This document shows positions 1 through 6,623 of a DNA stretch of 21,344 bases, piece by piece (the stretch's first letter is position 1; every line of letters starts with the position of its first letter). The translations under genes and the position numbers were made by a program. Source of the stretch: Myxococcota bacterium (GTDB taxonomy: Bacteria; Myxococcota_A; UBA9160; PR03); contig JASJBO010000028.1 in assembly GCA_030066475.1 (NCBI GenBank), forward strand, positions 1-21,344, in the 5' to 3' direction. The notes under the pieces are model-generated. The model was not told the DNA's origin. It ran no database searches and saw only the letters and a list, made by a program, of their open reading frames with translations.

Positions 1-198
1 GACCTGCTCCAGGAGACGATCGACGCCGGCGCCAAGGTCTGGTACGTGGATACCGTGTCGAGCTGGGACTTCTGCCTGTCCGACGACCCCGAGCCGCGCA
101 GCGTCGAATGCCGTGTGAAGTTCCGGCACTTCCTCGAGGCCTGCCAGGGATCGCTCCGGGATCTCACCGAACCGTGCATCCGCATCCCGGTCCGATAG
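1..198 (+). CDS. C-terminal fragment of an unidentified protein (5' end outside window)
   Basis: Frame 1 is open from the first base to the TAG at 196-198 and gives 65 residues. The fragment starts DLLQETIDAGAKVWYVDT and ends CIRIPVR. It contains three cysteines (in DFCLSD, VECRV and LEACQG) plus a fourth near the end, has no membrane segment, and looks like a soluble C-terminal tail. I do not recognise the family. Because the next gene is a GT39-type membrane glycosyltransferase, whose relatives often occur in tandem with a C-terminal periplasmic part, this could be the tail of a similar protein, but that is a guess from context. The stop overlaps the favoured start of the next gene by 25 nt, which suggests one operon. 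Confidence 0.6.
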   Translation, partial: DLLQETIDAGAKVWYVDTVSSWDFCLSDDPEPRSVECRVKFRHFLEACQGSLRDLTEPCIRIPVR

Positions 199-1724
199 GG
201 GAGCCCGGCGTCGACGACCCGCGCACGCTGCGCATCGCGGCCGCGCTGGCCTGCGCCGTGTTCGTCGCGTACGGCCTGCTGCGGCTCGCCCATCTCGAGC
301 ACAACTTCGACGAGGGCGTCTACATCCAGCAGGCGCGCCTGGTGCTCGCGGGCCAGATGCCCTACGTCGACTTCTTCTACCACCAGCCACCGCTCTACCT
401 CTATACGCTGGCCGCGTTCGCGGCGCCCGCGCAGGACTCGCTGATCGCCTACCGGCTGCTCTCGCTGCTGGCGAGCGCGCTGAGCGGGCTGTTCGTGTTC
501 GCCATGGCGCGCCGCCTGCTTCCGCCCGTGCCCGCGCTGATGGCACTGGTCCTGTTCTACACCGCTCCGCTGACGTACTACGGCCTGCTGGCGCTGCCCA
601 ACGCCGTGATGCTGTGCCTCGGCACGGGTGGCGCCTGGCTGCTGGGGTTCCAGCGCGGCGCGCGCCATGCGGTGCCCGGCGCGGTGCTGCTGGTGCTGGC
701 GGTGCTCGAGAAGCCGGTGGGCCTGCCGTTCGCGGCCGCGGTCGGGCTCGCCACCCTCGCCGACCGGACGCGCTGGCGCGACGCCGCGTGGGCCGCCGCG
801 GCGGCGATCGCCACCGCGGGTGGCGCCTGGCTGCTCTTCGACCTGGTGAGCGGGGGCGTGTTCACCGAGCTGCTGAGCCTGCAGGCGGGCCGCTTCTCGG
901 CGAAGAGCGGCTACGAGCTGATGCTCAGCTATCCGCCCTTCCTCGACCGGGTCGAGTCCCAGGGCCTGCACTCGGCCCTGGCCTGGAACCTCAACGAGCA
1001 CCTGCTCAGCCTGCTCCTCCCGGGCCCGTTCGGCAGCCTCCACCTGGTGCTGCTCGGGGCCCTCGGCCAGATCCGCGTGGCGCGGCGCCCTCCGGCAGCC
1101 TGGCGCGGGCACCGACTCCTGATCGCCGGGCTCTGGGTGCTGCCCCTGTTGTTCTCGCTGTTCGTCTGGGAGCCGACCTGGGACCACTACTTCGTCCTGT
1201 ATCTCCCGGCGCTGGCGCTGCTCTCGGGCAGCGCGCTCCAGCGGCTCTGGGAGGCGCAGCGCGCGCGGGGGGCGAGCCGGGCGGTCGCCGTCGTGCTCGT
1301 CGCGCTGGGGGCGACAGCGGGCGTCCTGCACGTGGAGGCCCGCCGGGCCGACTACGGCCGCATCCCCCGTCCGAGCGTCCCGGGCGAAGCGTGGCTCACG
1401 CTCGATCCCTTCCTGAACTTCGTGGCCGGCACCGAGCCCGCGTGCGGCCTGATCGATCCGTTCAACGTGTACGGCGACAGCTCGCTGATCGCGCTCTCCG
1501 ACGCACCCGCCTGGGAGCACTTCCGCGTGGACACCGAGGAGCTGCTGCGCTGCCTCGAGAGCGATCCCGACATCCGCGTCGCGGTCGGCTCGGCGCGCTC
1601 GTTCTTCGTGAACGACGCCCTGCGGCAGGGCCTCGACCGGCTGGACCCGGAGCGCAAGGCGCACATGCCGATCGACTTCAAGGCCCGCAACCGCACCACC
1701 CGACGCCGCTCGGTGCTGGATTGA
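174..1724 (+). CDS. GT39/PMT_2-type membrane glycosyltransferase
   Basis: Polytopic membrane protein of about 516 aa. After a Pro-rich start, a first hydrophobic segment (about residues 20-37) leads into a periplasmic loop with NFDEGVYIQQARLVLAGQ (acidic pair D46-E47) and then YHQPPLYLY (P72-P73). The pattern DE...A..(I/L)..G..PY.DF....PP is the hallmark first loop of dolichyl/polyprenyl-phosphate-mannose mannosyltransferase-like enzymes (GT39, ArnT/PMT_2 superfamily), in which the acidic residue is catalytic. Roughly eight further hydrophobic stretches follow, then a hydrophilic C-terminal domain of about 120 residues. The predicted role is transfer of a sugar from a polyprenyl-phosphate donor to an acceptor on the periplasmic face; neither substrate is known. 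The start is uncertain: an ATG at 108 would overlap the previous gene by 91 nt, whereas GTG 174 overlaps by 25 nt. Neither has a good Shine-Dalgarno sequence. Confidence 0.85.
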   Translation: MHPHPGPIGEPGVDDPRTLRIAAALACAVFVAYGLLRLAHLEHNFDEGVYIQQARLVLAGQMPYVDFFYHQPPLYLYTLAAFAAPAQDSLIAYRLLSLLASALSGLFVFAMARRLLPPVPALMALVLFYTAPLTYYGLLALPNAVMLCLGTGGAWLLGFQRGARHAVPGAVLLVLAVLEKPVGLPFAAAVGLATLADRTRWRDAAWAAAAAIATAGGAWLLFDLVSGGVFTELLSLQAGRFSAKSGYELMLSYPPFLDRVESQGLHSALAWNLNEHLLSLLLPGPFGSLHLVLLGALGQIRVARRPPAAWRGHRLLIAGLWVLPLLFSLFVWEPTWDHYFVLYLPALALLSGSALQRLWEAQRARGASRAVAVVLVALGATAGVLHVEARRADYGRIPRPSVPGEAWLTLDPFLNFVAGTEPACGLIDPFNVYGDSSLIALSDAPAWEHFRVDTEELLRCLESDPDIRVAVGSARSFFVNDALRQGLDRLDPERKAHMPIDFKARNRTTRRRSVLD

Positions 1725-1765
1725 GCGGCGGAGCGAGTCGACCGATGGATCCGAAGGGAGATCGC

Positions 1766-2287
1766 ATGGAGGAAGTGATCCTGGTCGACGAGCAGGACCG
1801 GGCGCTCGGCTCTGCCGAGAAGCACGCCGCGCACCGCGACGGGGGTCGTCTGCACCGCGCCTTCTCGATCTTCATCTTCGACGCGAACGGGCGGATGCTC
1901 CTCCAGCACCGCTCGCGCAAGAAGTACCACTTCGGTGGCAAGTGGACGAACGCCTGCTGCGGCCACCCCCGGCCCGGCGAGCAGTTGGAGGCGGCGGCAC
2001 ACCGGCGGCTGCGCCAGGAGCTCGGCTTCGACACGGAGCTGCGACGCGCGCTCGGGTTCCTCTACTCGGCCAGGGACGAGGTCTCCGGCCTGACGGAGCG
2101 CGAGTTCGACCACGTCTTCGTCGGGCGCTTCGACGGCGAGCCGAGGCCGGACCCCGAGGAGGCCTCCGCGGTCCGCTGGGTCACGCGCGAGGAGCTCGAG
2201 CGCGAGCTGCGAGAGCAGGCCGAGCAGTTCACGCCGTGGTTCCCGGACGCGTACCAGCGCCTCGTCGCCGGCGCGCTGGTGCCCTGA
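1766..2287 (+). CDS. idi: Isopentenyl-diphosphate delta-isomerase, type I
   Basis: A Nudix-fold enzyme of 173 aa that interconverts isopentenyl diphosphate and dimethylallyl diphosphate, the entry point of polyprenyl synthesis. Family length is about 175-182 aa, so this is full length. Aligned by eye to E. coli Idi, the metal and catalytic residues are all present: H23 (in KHAAH), H30 (in RLHRAF), catalytic C65 and H67 in TNACCGHPRPGE, and E111 and E113 in LTEREFDHVF. The Nudix-like helix is AAHRRLRQELG. ATG 1766 is preferred over the in-frame ATG 1745 because AGGGAG ends 5 nt upstream of it. Idi follows a glycosyltransferase of the polyprenyl-phosphate-sugar-using type after a 41-nt gap, and the next gene begins 11 nt downstream. 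It is cytoplasmic. It is most like bacterial Idi-1, and I see no missing motif. Confidence 0.95.
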   Translation: MEEVILVDEQDRALGSAEKHAAHRDGGRLHRAFSIFIFDANGRMLLQHRSRKKYHFGGKWTNACCGHPRPGEQLEAAAHRRLRQELGFDTELRRALGFLYSARDEVSGLTEREFDHVFVGRFDGEPRPDPEEASAVRWVTREELERELREQAEQFTPWFPDAYQRLVAGALVP

Positions 2288-2298
2288 CGGAGTCGAGC

Positions 2299-3966
2299 AT
2301 GCGCCGCAGACTCGCGCTGGGAATCGCACTGGGCCTGCTCGTCGCCGTCCCGTTCGCCTGGACCCTGTACCGCCAGCACGAGTTGCTGTGGCTGTTGGAC
2401 GAGCCGCCCCAGCTCGCCTTCCGGCTCGAGAACGCGCGCGCGCTCCACGATCGCCTGCTCGCGTCGCGCACCTGGACCTCGCTGCGCCACAGCGACGCCT
2501 ACGCCCGGTTCCTCGAGAGTCCGAGGGGCAGCATGATCGAGACCGTGCGCCACGGCATGACCGTCGTCCTCGACGACGATCCCAGCGAGCTGCTGCTGCG
2601 CGCCTTCGGACGCCGGGTGGTGGGCGCGCTCTGGAACCGGCCCACCGGCGGTGTGGCCTCGGCGCTGATCGCGCTCCCCGAGGACGGCACCGACCTGAAC
2701 GATCTCGCGGTCCGACTCCGCGTGCTCTCCAAGACCCAGAAGATCCGGGTCTCGGACGCCGGTGGAATGCCGACCGTGGAGCTCGGCGGCGGCGACGTCC
2801 TGGCGCTCGGCAACGGCGTGATCGCGCTGGGCTCCTCCGAAGAGGTCGCACTGCACGTGGCGCGCGAGTGGAAGGAACGGCTCCGCGGCGACCCGACCGG
2901 CCCGGGGCTGCACCTCGAGATCGACCCCCGTGTCGCAGCGCTGGCGGAGCCGGGTCCCCCCGAAGGCTGGACGGACGTGGCGTCGCTGATCCTGGGGGGC
3001 GGCGTGGCGGCGAGCCTGCGCGAGTCGAGCCAGGTCGTCGCGACCCTCGCGCCGACGGGGAGCGGCCTCCGTTTCGAGCTGCGCCTCGACGCCGGCCTCG
3101 ACGCGCTCGACGAGCGCTCGCGCGAGATCTACGCGCCCGCCAGCCGCGCGCCGACCCCGGTGGTGCGCGGCGAGATCCTGCGCGTGGAGCTCACGCGCGA
3201 CCTCGATGCGCTCTGGCAGGACCTCGCAGCGCGGCTCACCCCCGCGATGTTGCAGACGTTGGGCGATGTCGAGGACGAGCTCGACGCGCCCGCGCTGTTT
3301 CGAGGCCTCTTCACGGGGCTCGCGCCCGGTCTCGCGCTGCACGTCGCCCCGCAGTACGCCGATGCCGATGCGTCCGAGCCCGAGTCCCCGCTGCCCGGCG
3401 TGGCGATCAGCGCGCGCATGCGCGACCCGGAACGGGTGGTGCCCCAGGCTGCCCGGGCCTTCGATTCGCTCGTGCGCATGGCGAACGATTCCTCGCAAGA
3501 GGTCTACCTGCCAGCACCAGTCGTGCTGGACGAAGCGGAGGACCTGGGGGGCCGGGAGTCACTCCGCGCCCGGCTCGAGAGCGCAGCGGCCAGCGGGCCG
3601 CGCGCGCAGGAAGCCACCCGGGCGCTCACGCCGACGATCGGTCACCGCGGACCGACGCTCGTCCTGGCGAGCAGCGCCTGGCTGGCGCGCGACCTGGTGT
3701 CGCGGGATCCCGCGGCTCCGATCGAGAACACCCTGCGCGACACGCTCCGGCTCGATGGCCCTCACCTCGAGGCCGCGATCCGAGGCGCGCGCGACGTGCT
3801 GCTCCAGGACCGGATCAACCAGGGACGGCCTCCCGAGGTCGTCGCGGAGGAGTTCGCCGCGCTGGTCGCTGTCGTGAGCGCCGTCGAGCGGCTCGAGGCG
3901 GAGGCCGCCTACGGCGACACCGAGACGCGCGTCGCGATCGAGCTGCGCGAGCGCCCCTCCGACTGA
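2299..3966 (+). CDS. Unrecognised protein with N-terminal membrane anchor
   Basis: 555 aa from ATG 2299, which has CGGAG about 6 nt upstream and lies 11 nt after the idi stop, so the two genes are probably co-translated. Residues 4-22 (RLALGIALGLLVAVPFAWTLY) form one hydrophobic segment after an Arg-rich start, giving a signal anchor or uncleaved signal; the remainder would be periplasmic. The body alternates hydrophobic strands with acidic helices. Two similar elements recur, NGVIALGSSEEVALHVA and TLVLASSAWLARDLVS, which hints at a duplicated half. The overall pattern (an amount or quality term, then 'ALG...S.E.....A..W') recalls DUF3352-like periplasmic proteins, but I cannot confirm membership. 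No catalytic motif is visible. Function is unknown; the context of glycosyltransferase plus idi would fit an envelope role. Confidence 0.85.
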   Translation: MRRRLALGIALGLLVAVPFAWTLYRQHELLWLLDEPPQLAFRLENARALHDRLLASRTWTSLRHSDAYARFLESPRGSMIETVRHGMTVVLDDDPSELLLRAFGRRVVGALWNRPTGGVASALIALPEDGTDLNDLAVRLRVLSKTQKIRVSDAGGMPTVELGGGDVLALGNGVIALGSSEEVALHVAREWKERLRGDPTGPGLHLEIDPRVAALAEPGPPEGWTDVASLILGGGVAASLRESSQVVATLAPTGSGLRFELRLDAGLDALDERSREIYAPASRAPTPVVRGEILRVELTRDLDALWQDLAARLTPAMLQTLGDVEDELDAPALFRGLFTGLAPGLALHVAPQYADADASEPESPLPGVAISARMRDPERVVPQAARAFDSLVRMANDSSQEVYLPAPVVLDEAEDLGGRESLRARLESAAASGPRAQEATRALTPTIGHRGPTLVLASSAWLARDLVSRDPAAPIENTLRDTLRLDGPHLEAAIRGARDVLLQDRINQGRPPEVVAEEFAALVAVVSAVERLEAEAAYGDTETRVAIELRERPSD

Positions 3967-4010
3967 GCCGATCGGCAGCTAGGAACGTGGGCGGCAGAAG
4001 ACCCTCGCAA

Positions 4011-4025
4011 GCGCCCGGAGGGCGC
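4011..4025 (+). terminator. Short GC hairpin, possible weak terminator
   Basis: GCGCCC-GGA-GGGCGC forms a perfect 6-bp stem with a 3-nt loop, 44 nt after the stop of the 555-aa gene. No T run follows, so intrinsic termination is doubtful. The rest of the 106-nt gap (3967-4072) shows nothing else I can name. Confidence 0.25.
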
Positions 4026-4072
4026 GCGCAGTGAGGCGAAGCCGAACGAAGTCGACCAGCTAGCATCCGGGC

Positions 4073-4570
4073 ATGGCCATGCCCGCCCCCAGTGCGCCCG
4101 AGCCCCAACGCGAGACGGCTCGGGCGACGCGCTGGGACGTGATCCGCGACGTCGCGGGCTTCCAGGTCAAGCTGGGCCTCGACGCGCTGCGGGACGTCCT
4201 GCTGAGCCCGATCTCGCTGATCGCGGCCGTGGCCGGCCTGATCTTCCAGCAGGACCGCCCGGGGCGCCTGTTCTACGGCCTGCTGCGCTACGGCCAGGTG
4301 ACCGAGCGCTGGATCAATCTCTTCGGCGCCGCCGGGCGGTTCGACTCGCAGCCCCCCGGGGTAGAGCCCGAGGACCTCGAAGAGATCGGCAGCGTGGACG
4401 ACCTGCTCCAGCACGTGGAGCGGGCGGTGGTCGAGCAGTACGAGCGCGGCGGGGTCACCGCCACGGCCAAGGACCAGATCGATCGGCTCCTCGACTCACT
4501 CCAGCCGGAGGACCCGCGAGGGGGCCGGGAGCGGATCCCCTCGGGCAAAGAGCCTCCCAGCGCCGACTAG
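4073..4570 (+). CDS. Small conserved-looking membrane-associated protein of unknown function
   Basis: 165 aa. A polar N-terminus (1-25) precedes an amphipathic stretch FQVKLGLDALRDVLLSP, one hydrophobic segment ISLIAAVAGLIFQQ (about residues 44-57), then RPGRLFYGLLRYGQ and ERWINLFGAA. The C-terminal third is acidic and helical (PEDLEEIGSVDDLLQHVERAV, with a following helix), so a coiled interaction surface is possible. I have the impression of a conserved uncharacterised proteobacterial family with 'RD..L.P.S..A.......P..LF..LLR.G...E.WI.LF', but cannot name it. The start at ATG 4073 has no clear Shine-Dalgarno sequence; a second in-frame ATG lies at 4079. The gene stands 106 nt from its upstream neighbour, so it may have its own promoter. 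Confidence 0.8.
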   Translation: MAMPAPSAPEPQRETARATRWDVIRDVAGFQVKLGLDALRDVLLSPISLIAAVAGLIFQQDRPGRLFYGLLRYGQVTERWINLFGAAGRFDSQPPGVEPEDLEEIGSVDDLLQHVERAVVEQYERGGVTATAKDQIDRLLDSLQPEDPRGGRERIPSGKEPPSAD

Positions 4571-4599
4571 ACTGGCCTTCCCTCCGGGGCCGAAGAAAG

Positions 4600-4614
4600 T
4601 TGCGGGCCCCGCAA
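4600..4614. terminator. Hairpin downstream of the 165-aa gene, possible terminator
   Basis: TTGCGG-GCC-CCGCAA forms a 6-bp stem with a 3-nt loop 29 nt after the stop at 4570. It is flanked by GAAAG on the left and AAAAG on the right. An A run, not a T run, follows on the + strand, so this is not a canonical intrinsic terminator for the upstream gene. It lies 46 nt upstream of the small zinc-ribbon gene and could instead be part of that gene's leader. Confidence 0.3.
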
Positions 4615-4660
4615 AAAAGTTCCGACACGCCCCTGCGCCGCCCGGCCACCACCTAGATGT

Positions 4661-4804
4661 ATGGTGGTCTGTGCATGGTGCAATCGGCGAATCGCCTCCC
4701 AGCCGCGCGCTCAGCAGCCGGCAGCCGTGAGTCACGGGATGTGCCCCACGTGCCTGCAGGAGCGCATGGCCCAGCTGAACCGACCGGCCGTTCGCGCGGC
4801 CTGA
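4661..4804 (+). CDS. Small zinc-ribbon-like protein (CxxC ... SHGxCPxC)
   Basis: A 47-aa reading frame in what otherwise looks like a gene-free gap. The N-terminus is MVVCAWCNRRI and the centre is AVSHGMCPTCLQERMAQL. The cysteines C4-x2-C7 and C28-x2-C31, with S24-H25-G26 just before the second pair, match a widespread bacterial motif (C-x-W-C-x2-[IV]-R ... SHG-[IM]-C-P-x-C) known from the C-termini of PAS/GGDEF/kinase proteins and from short stand-alone proteins. Four cysteines spaced this way should bind one zinc. ATG 4661 is the best start because the first cysteine pair follows immediately, as in stand-alone relatives; GTG 4664 is an alternative and no Shine-Dalgarno sequence is obvious. 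The gene converges on the protease gene. Function is unknown; a regulatory or partner-binding role is inference. Confidence 0.7.
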   Translation: MVVCAWCNRRIASQPRAQQPAAVSHGMCPTCLQERMAQLNRPAVRAA

Positions 4805-4822
4805 TCGCCGGCTGAATCCAGG

Positions 4823-4857
4823 GGCGGGCAGGAGAGCCTCGCGGCTCACCGCCCGCC
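4823..4857. terminator. Composite stem-loop at the convergent gene ends
   Basis: GGCGGGC (4823-4829) pairs with GCCCGCC (4851-4857). Inside it GAGCC (4834-4838) pairs with GGCTC (4843-4847) around a TCGC tetraloop. The structure lies between the small + strand gene (stop 4802-4804) and the protease, whose stop codon at 4846-4848 is inside it. A two-tier stem between converging genes fits a bidirectional terminator, but there is no T run on either side. Confidence 0.35.
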
Positions 4858-5781
4858 TTCGTGCATTCGGGCCCCGTCTCGGCGCCGGCGCCGCCTCCCC
4901 CAGCACCAGCCGACGACTGCGAGCGGCTCGCCGCCCAGCAGGCCGCAGCGCCGCCCGGCCCGTGTCGCGCCTGCCCCGCCCTCGACGACCTCGAGGATCG
5001 CCTCGCGATAGGCCGAGAGCTCGGCGGCATAGGTGACGTTGCCCGAGACCGCGGCGCGCGAGGGCTGTCCCGCCCAGGTGGTGATCGCCATCATGATGCC
5101 GCCGAGCGCCCAGCCGGCCTCGGGATCCCAGACGAACACCGCGCCGCCCGAGTCGCCGTTGGCCGCCTGAGCCTCGTAGGCGGTGCGGCCGTGGCCGTGC
5201 GCGGTGAACTCGGTCGAGAAGGCATGCGTAGAGCGGCCGCCCAGCGCGAGCTGCGGGCCGACCGAGCGCACCGAGTTGCTGCCCCAGCGCAGCGTGCGGG
5301 TGCCCGCCCAGCTCCAGCCGGGGTGCCCGTTCCAGGTGATCGCCTCGCCGCGATCGCGTCCGTTGCCCAGCAGCACCACCAGGCTCCCCACGCCGGGCGC
5401 GCGCGCGGCGATCTCGAGCGTGGGCAGGCTCGGCTCGCCGTCGATCCGAAACAGCACCAGGTCGGCCGGCACGCCGGGCGCGGTCTCGAGGACCACCGTC
5501 GAGTCGGCGACCGCCTCGTAGCGCTCGCCGTCGAGCGTGAAGGGCCCGGCGCCGACGTGCGCGGCGGTGAGCACCCAGCGGCGGCCCAGGTACACCCCGC
5601 TCAGGCTCCCGCGCGCCCCGACGTTCCGGGAGCCCGCGATCCCGGGCACGGGGCCCGTGTTCGCGCTGCCGTCGGAGCCCGCGAGGATCACCGCGCTCGT
5701 CGGCGCGGCAGCGAGCAGTGCAGCGACCGCCAGCAGCAGGCCGTGCCGTCGCGCCGGCCGTGCGCGGGGCCAGTCGTGCAA
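4846..5781 (-). CDS. Secreted trypsin-fold serine protease (S1) with CTERM-like tail
   Basis: 311 aa. The N-terminus has basic residues RRH, a hydrophobic core (residues 14-26) and an APTSA cleavage site, i.e. a Sec signal peptide. The chymotrypsin-fold triad is visible: H75 in VLTAAH, D107 in PADLVLFRID, and S211 in ANGDSGG with oxyanion glycine G209. The residue six before the serine (position 205) is Gln, so a trypsin-like Asp in the specificity pocket is not apparent. The tail has C279-GLLGGEP, a short hydrophobic run, then six arginines (296-301). That layout recalls PEP/MYXO-CTERM sorting signals, although ten residues follow the arginines and the hydrophobic part is short. The start is TTG 5781, supported by a consensus Shine-Dalgarno sequence; no other start lies before the signal peptide. 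The gene diverges from the crotonase operon. Likely role: extracellular or envelope proteolysis, substrate unknown. Confidence 0.88.
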   Translation of the reverse strand: MHDWPRARPARRHGLLLAVAALLAAAPTSAVILAGSDGSANTGPVPGIAGSRNVGARGSLSGVYLGRRWVLTAAHVGAGPFTLDGERYEAVADSTVVLETAPGVPADLVLFRIDGEPSLPTLEIAARAPGVGSLVVLLGNGRDRGEAITWNGHPGWSWAGTRTLRWGSNSVRSVGPQLALGGRSTHAFSTEFTAHGHGRTAYEAQAANGDSGGAVFVWDPEAGWALGGIMMAITTWAGQPSRAAVSGNVTYAAELSAYREAILEVVEGGAGATRAGRRCGLLGGEPLAVVGWCWGRRRRRRDGARMHEGGR

Positions 5782-5837
5782 GGCACCTCCTTCCGTCGGA
5801 TGCTAGCGGGCCGGCGTGCGCGCTACCCTGCGCGGCC
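5782..5837. promoter_or_regulatory. 56-nt divergent intergenic region
   Basis: This is the only space between the divergent protease start (5781, minus) and crotonase start (5838, plus), so it must hold the protease leader and probably promoters for both directions, unless these lie inside the coding regions. I find no convincing -35/-10 pair; TACCCT at 5824-5829 is at best a weak -10-like hexamer for the + strand. No operator-like dyad is evident. Confidence 0.35.
5785..5792 (-). promoter_or_regulatory. Consensus Shine-Dalgarno that fixes the TTG start of the protease
   Basis: On the minus strand AAGGAGGT lies three bases upstream of TTG (5781-5779). It matches the anti-Shine-Dalgarno sequence fully, although the spacing is short. 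It is the strongest ribosome binding site in the window. Confidence 0.75.
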
Positions 5838-6623
5838 ATGGGCGGACAGGTGCGGATCGAGCGGGACGGAGCGCTCGGCTGGCTGGTCTTCGACCACCCC
5901 GAGCGCCGCAACGCGATCTCGCGCGAGATGTGGGAGGCCATCCCGAAGCGGGCGGCCGAGCTCGACGCCGACCCCGACGTGCGGGTCGTCGTGCTGCGCG
6001 GCGCCGGCGAGGTGGCCTTCGTCTCGGGCGCCGACATCTCGGAGTTCGGCAGCACCCGCACCGGAGCGACTGCCGCGCAGGCCTACGAGGAGACCACGGC
6101 GCGCGCCTTCGGGGCGCTCGTGAACCTCGAGAAGCCGGTGCTGGCCGCGATCCACGGCTTCTGCGTGGGCGGCGGCATGGCGATCGCCCTGACGGCCGAC
6201 CTGCGCTACGCGGCCGACGACGCGCGGCTCGGCATCCCCGCCGCGCGGCTCGGCCTGGGCTACCACCCGGGCGGCATCGAGACGCTGGTCGACCTGGTCG
6301 GGCCCTCCACGGCCAAGGAGGTGTTCTTCAGCGCGCGCCGCTTCCGGGCCGAGGAGGCGCTGGCGCGCGGCCTCGTCAACGAGGTGGTGCCGAAGGCCGA
6401 GCTCGAGGCCCGCGTGCGCGCAGTGGCCACGGAGATGGCGGAGAACGCCCCGCTCACCCTGCGCAGCGTCAAGCTGGTGGTACGCGAGCTGGCCAAGGAC
6501 CCGGCCCATCGCAGCCACGAGCAGATGCAGGCGTCGGTGGCCGCCTGCTTCGAGAGCGAGGACTACAAGGAGGGCGTGCGCGCCTTCCTCGAGAAGCGCA
6601 AGCCCGCCTTCCGGGGCCGCTAG
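5838..6623 (+). CDS. Crotonase-fold (enoyl-CoA hydratase/isomerase-like) protein lacking both catalytic Glu
   Basis: 261 aa, normal family length. The crotonase CoA-binding and oxyanion-hole elements are clear: SGADISEF (63-70) and GFCVGGGMAIALTADLRYA, with the GGG at 111-113. In rat mitochondrial enoyl-CoA hydratase the two acid/base residues are Glu144 (GGGCE) and Glu164 (PE-I-L-L-G). Here the matching positions are A115 (GGGMA) and A135 (IPAARLG), so classical syn-hydration is unlikely. The sequence IPAARLGLGY belongs to a broad 'enoyl-CoA hydratase-related' subgroup that I recall lacking these glutamates; its reaction is not settled. ATG 5838 is the only start before the first strand and has no clear Shine-Dalgarno sequence. 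The stop overlaps the start of the CoA-transferase gene by one base, giving a coupled operon for acyl-CoA metabolism. Cytoplasmic. Confidence 0.9.
   Translation: MGGQVRIERDGALGWLVFDHPERRNAISREMWEAIPKRAAELDADPDVRVVVLRGAGEVAFVSGADISEFGSTRTGATAAQAYEETTARAFGALVNLEKPVLAAIHGFCVGGGMAIALTADLRYAADDARLGIPAARLGLGYHPGGIETLVDLVGPSTAKEVFFSARRFRAEEALARGLVNEVVPKAELEARVRAVATEMAENAPLTLRSVKLVVRELAKDPAHRSHEQMQASVAACFESEDYKEGVRAFLEKRKPAFRGR

Noticed and set aside
108..173. ATG 108 as start of the GT39 gene
   Set aside because: It would overlap the preceding gene by 91 nt and adds a Pro/Gly/His-rich stretch with no homology-like features. GTG 174 is more plausible but not proven.
1352..3498. Long minus-strand frames opposite the glycosyltransferase, idi and the 555-aa gene
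   Set aside because: Arg/Ala-rich products with no motif, antisense to genes with recognisable domains or strong start signals.
4725..4737. 13-nt dyad CCGTGA-G-TCACGG
   Set aside because: It falls inside the small zinc-ribbon coding region (the Val-Ser-His codons) and has no nearby start site to regulate, so it is probably coincidental.
4657..4815. Alternative 52-codon frame starting at ATG 4657
   Set aside because: It overlaps the CxxC frame and encodes a Gly/Ser/Arg-rich sequence with no motif.
4496..6061. Minus-strand frame overlapping the protease gene in another phase
   Set aside because: Low-complexity Arg-rich translation; the overlapping frame has the signal peptide and the His-Asp-Ser triad.
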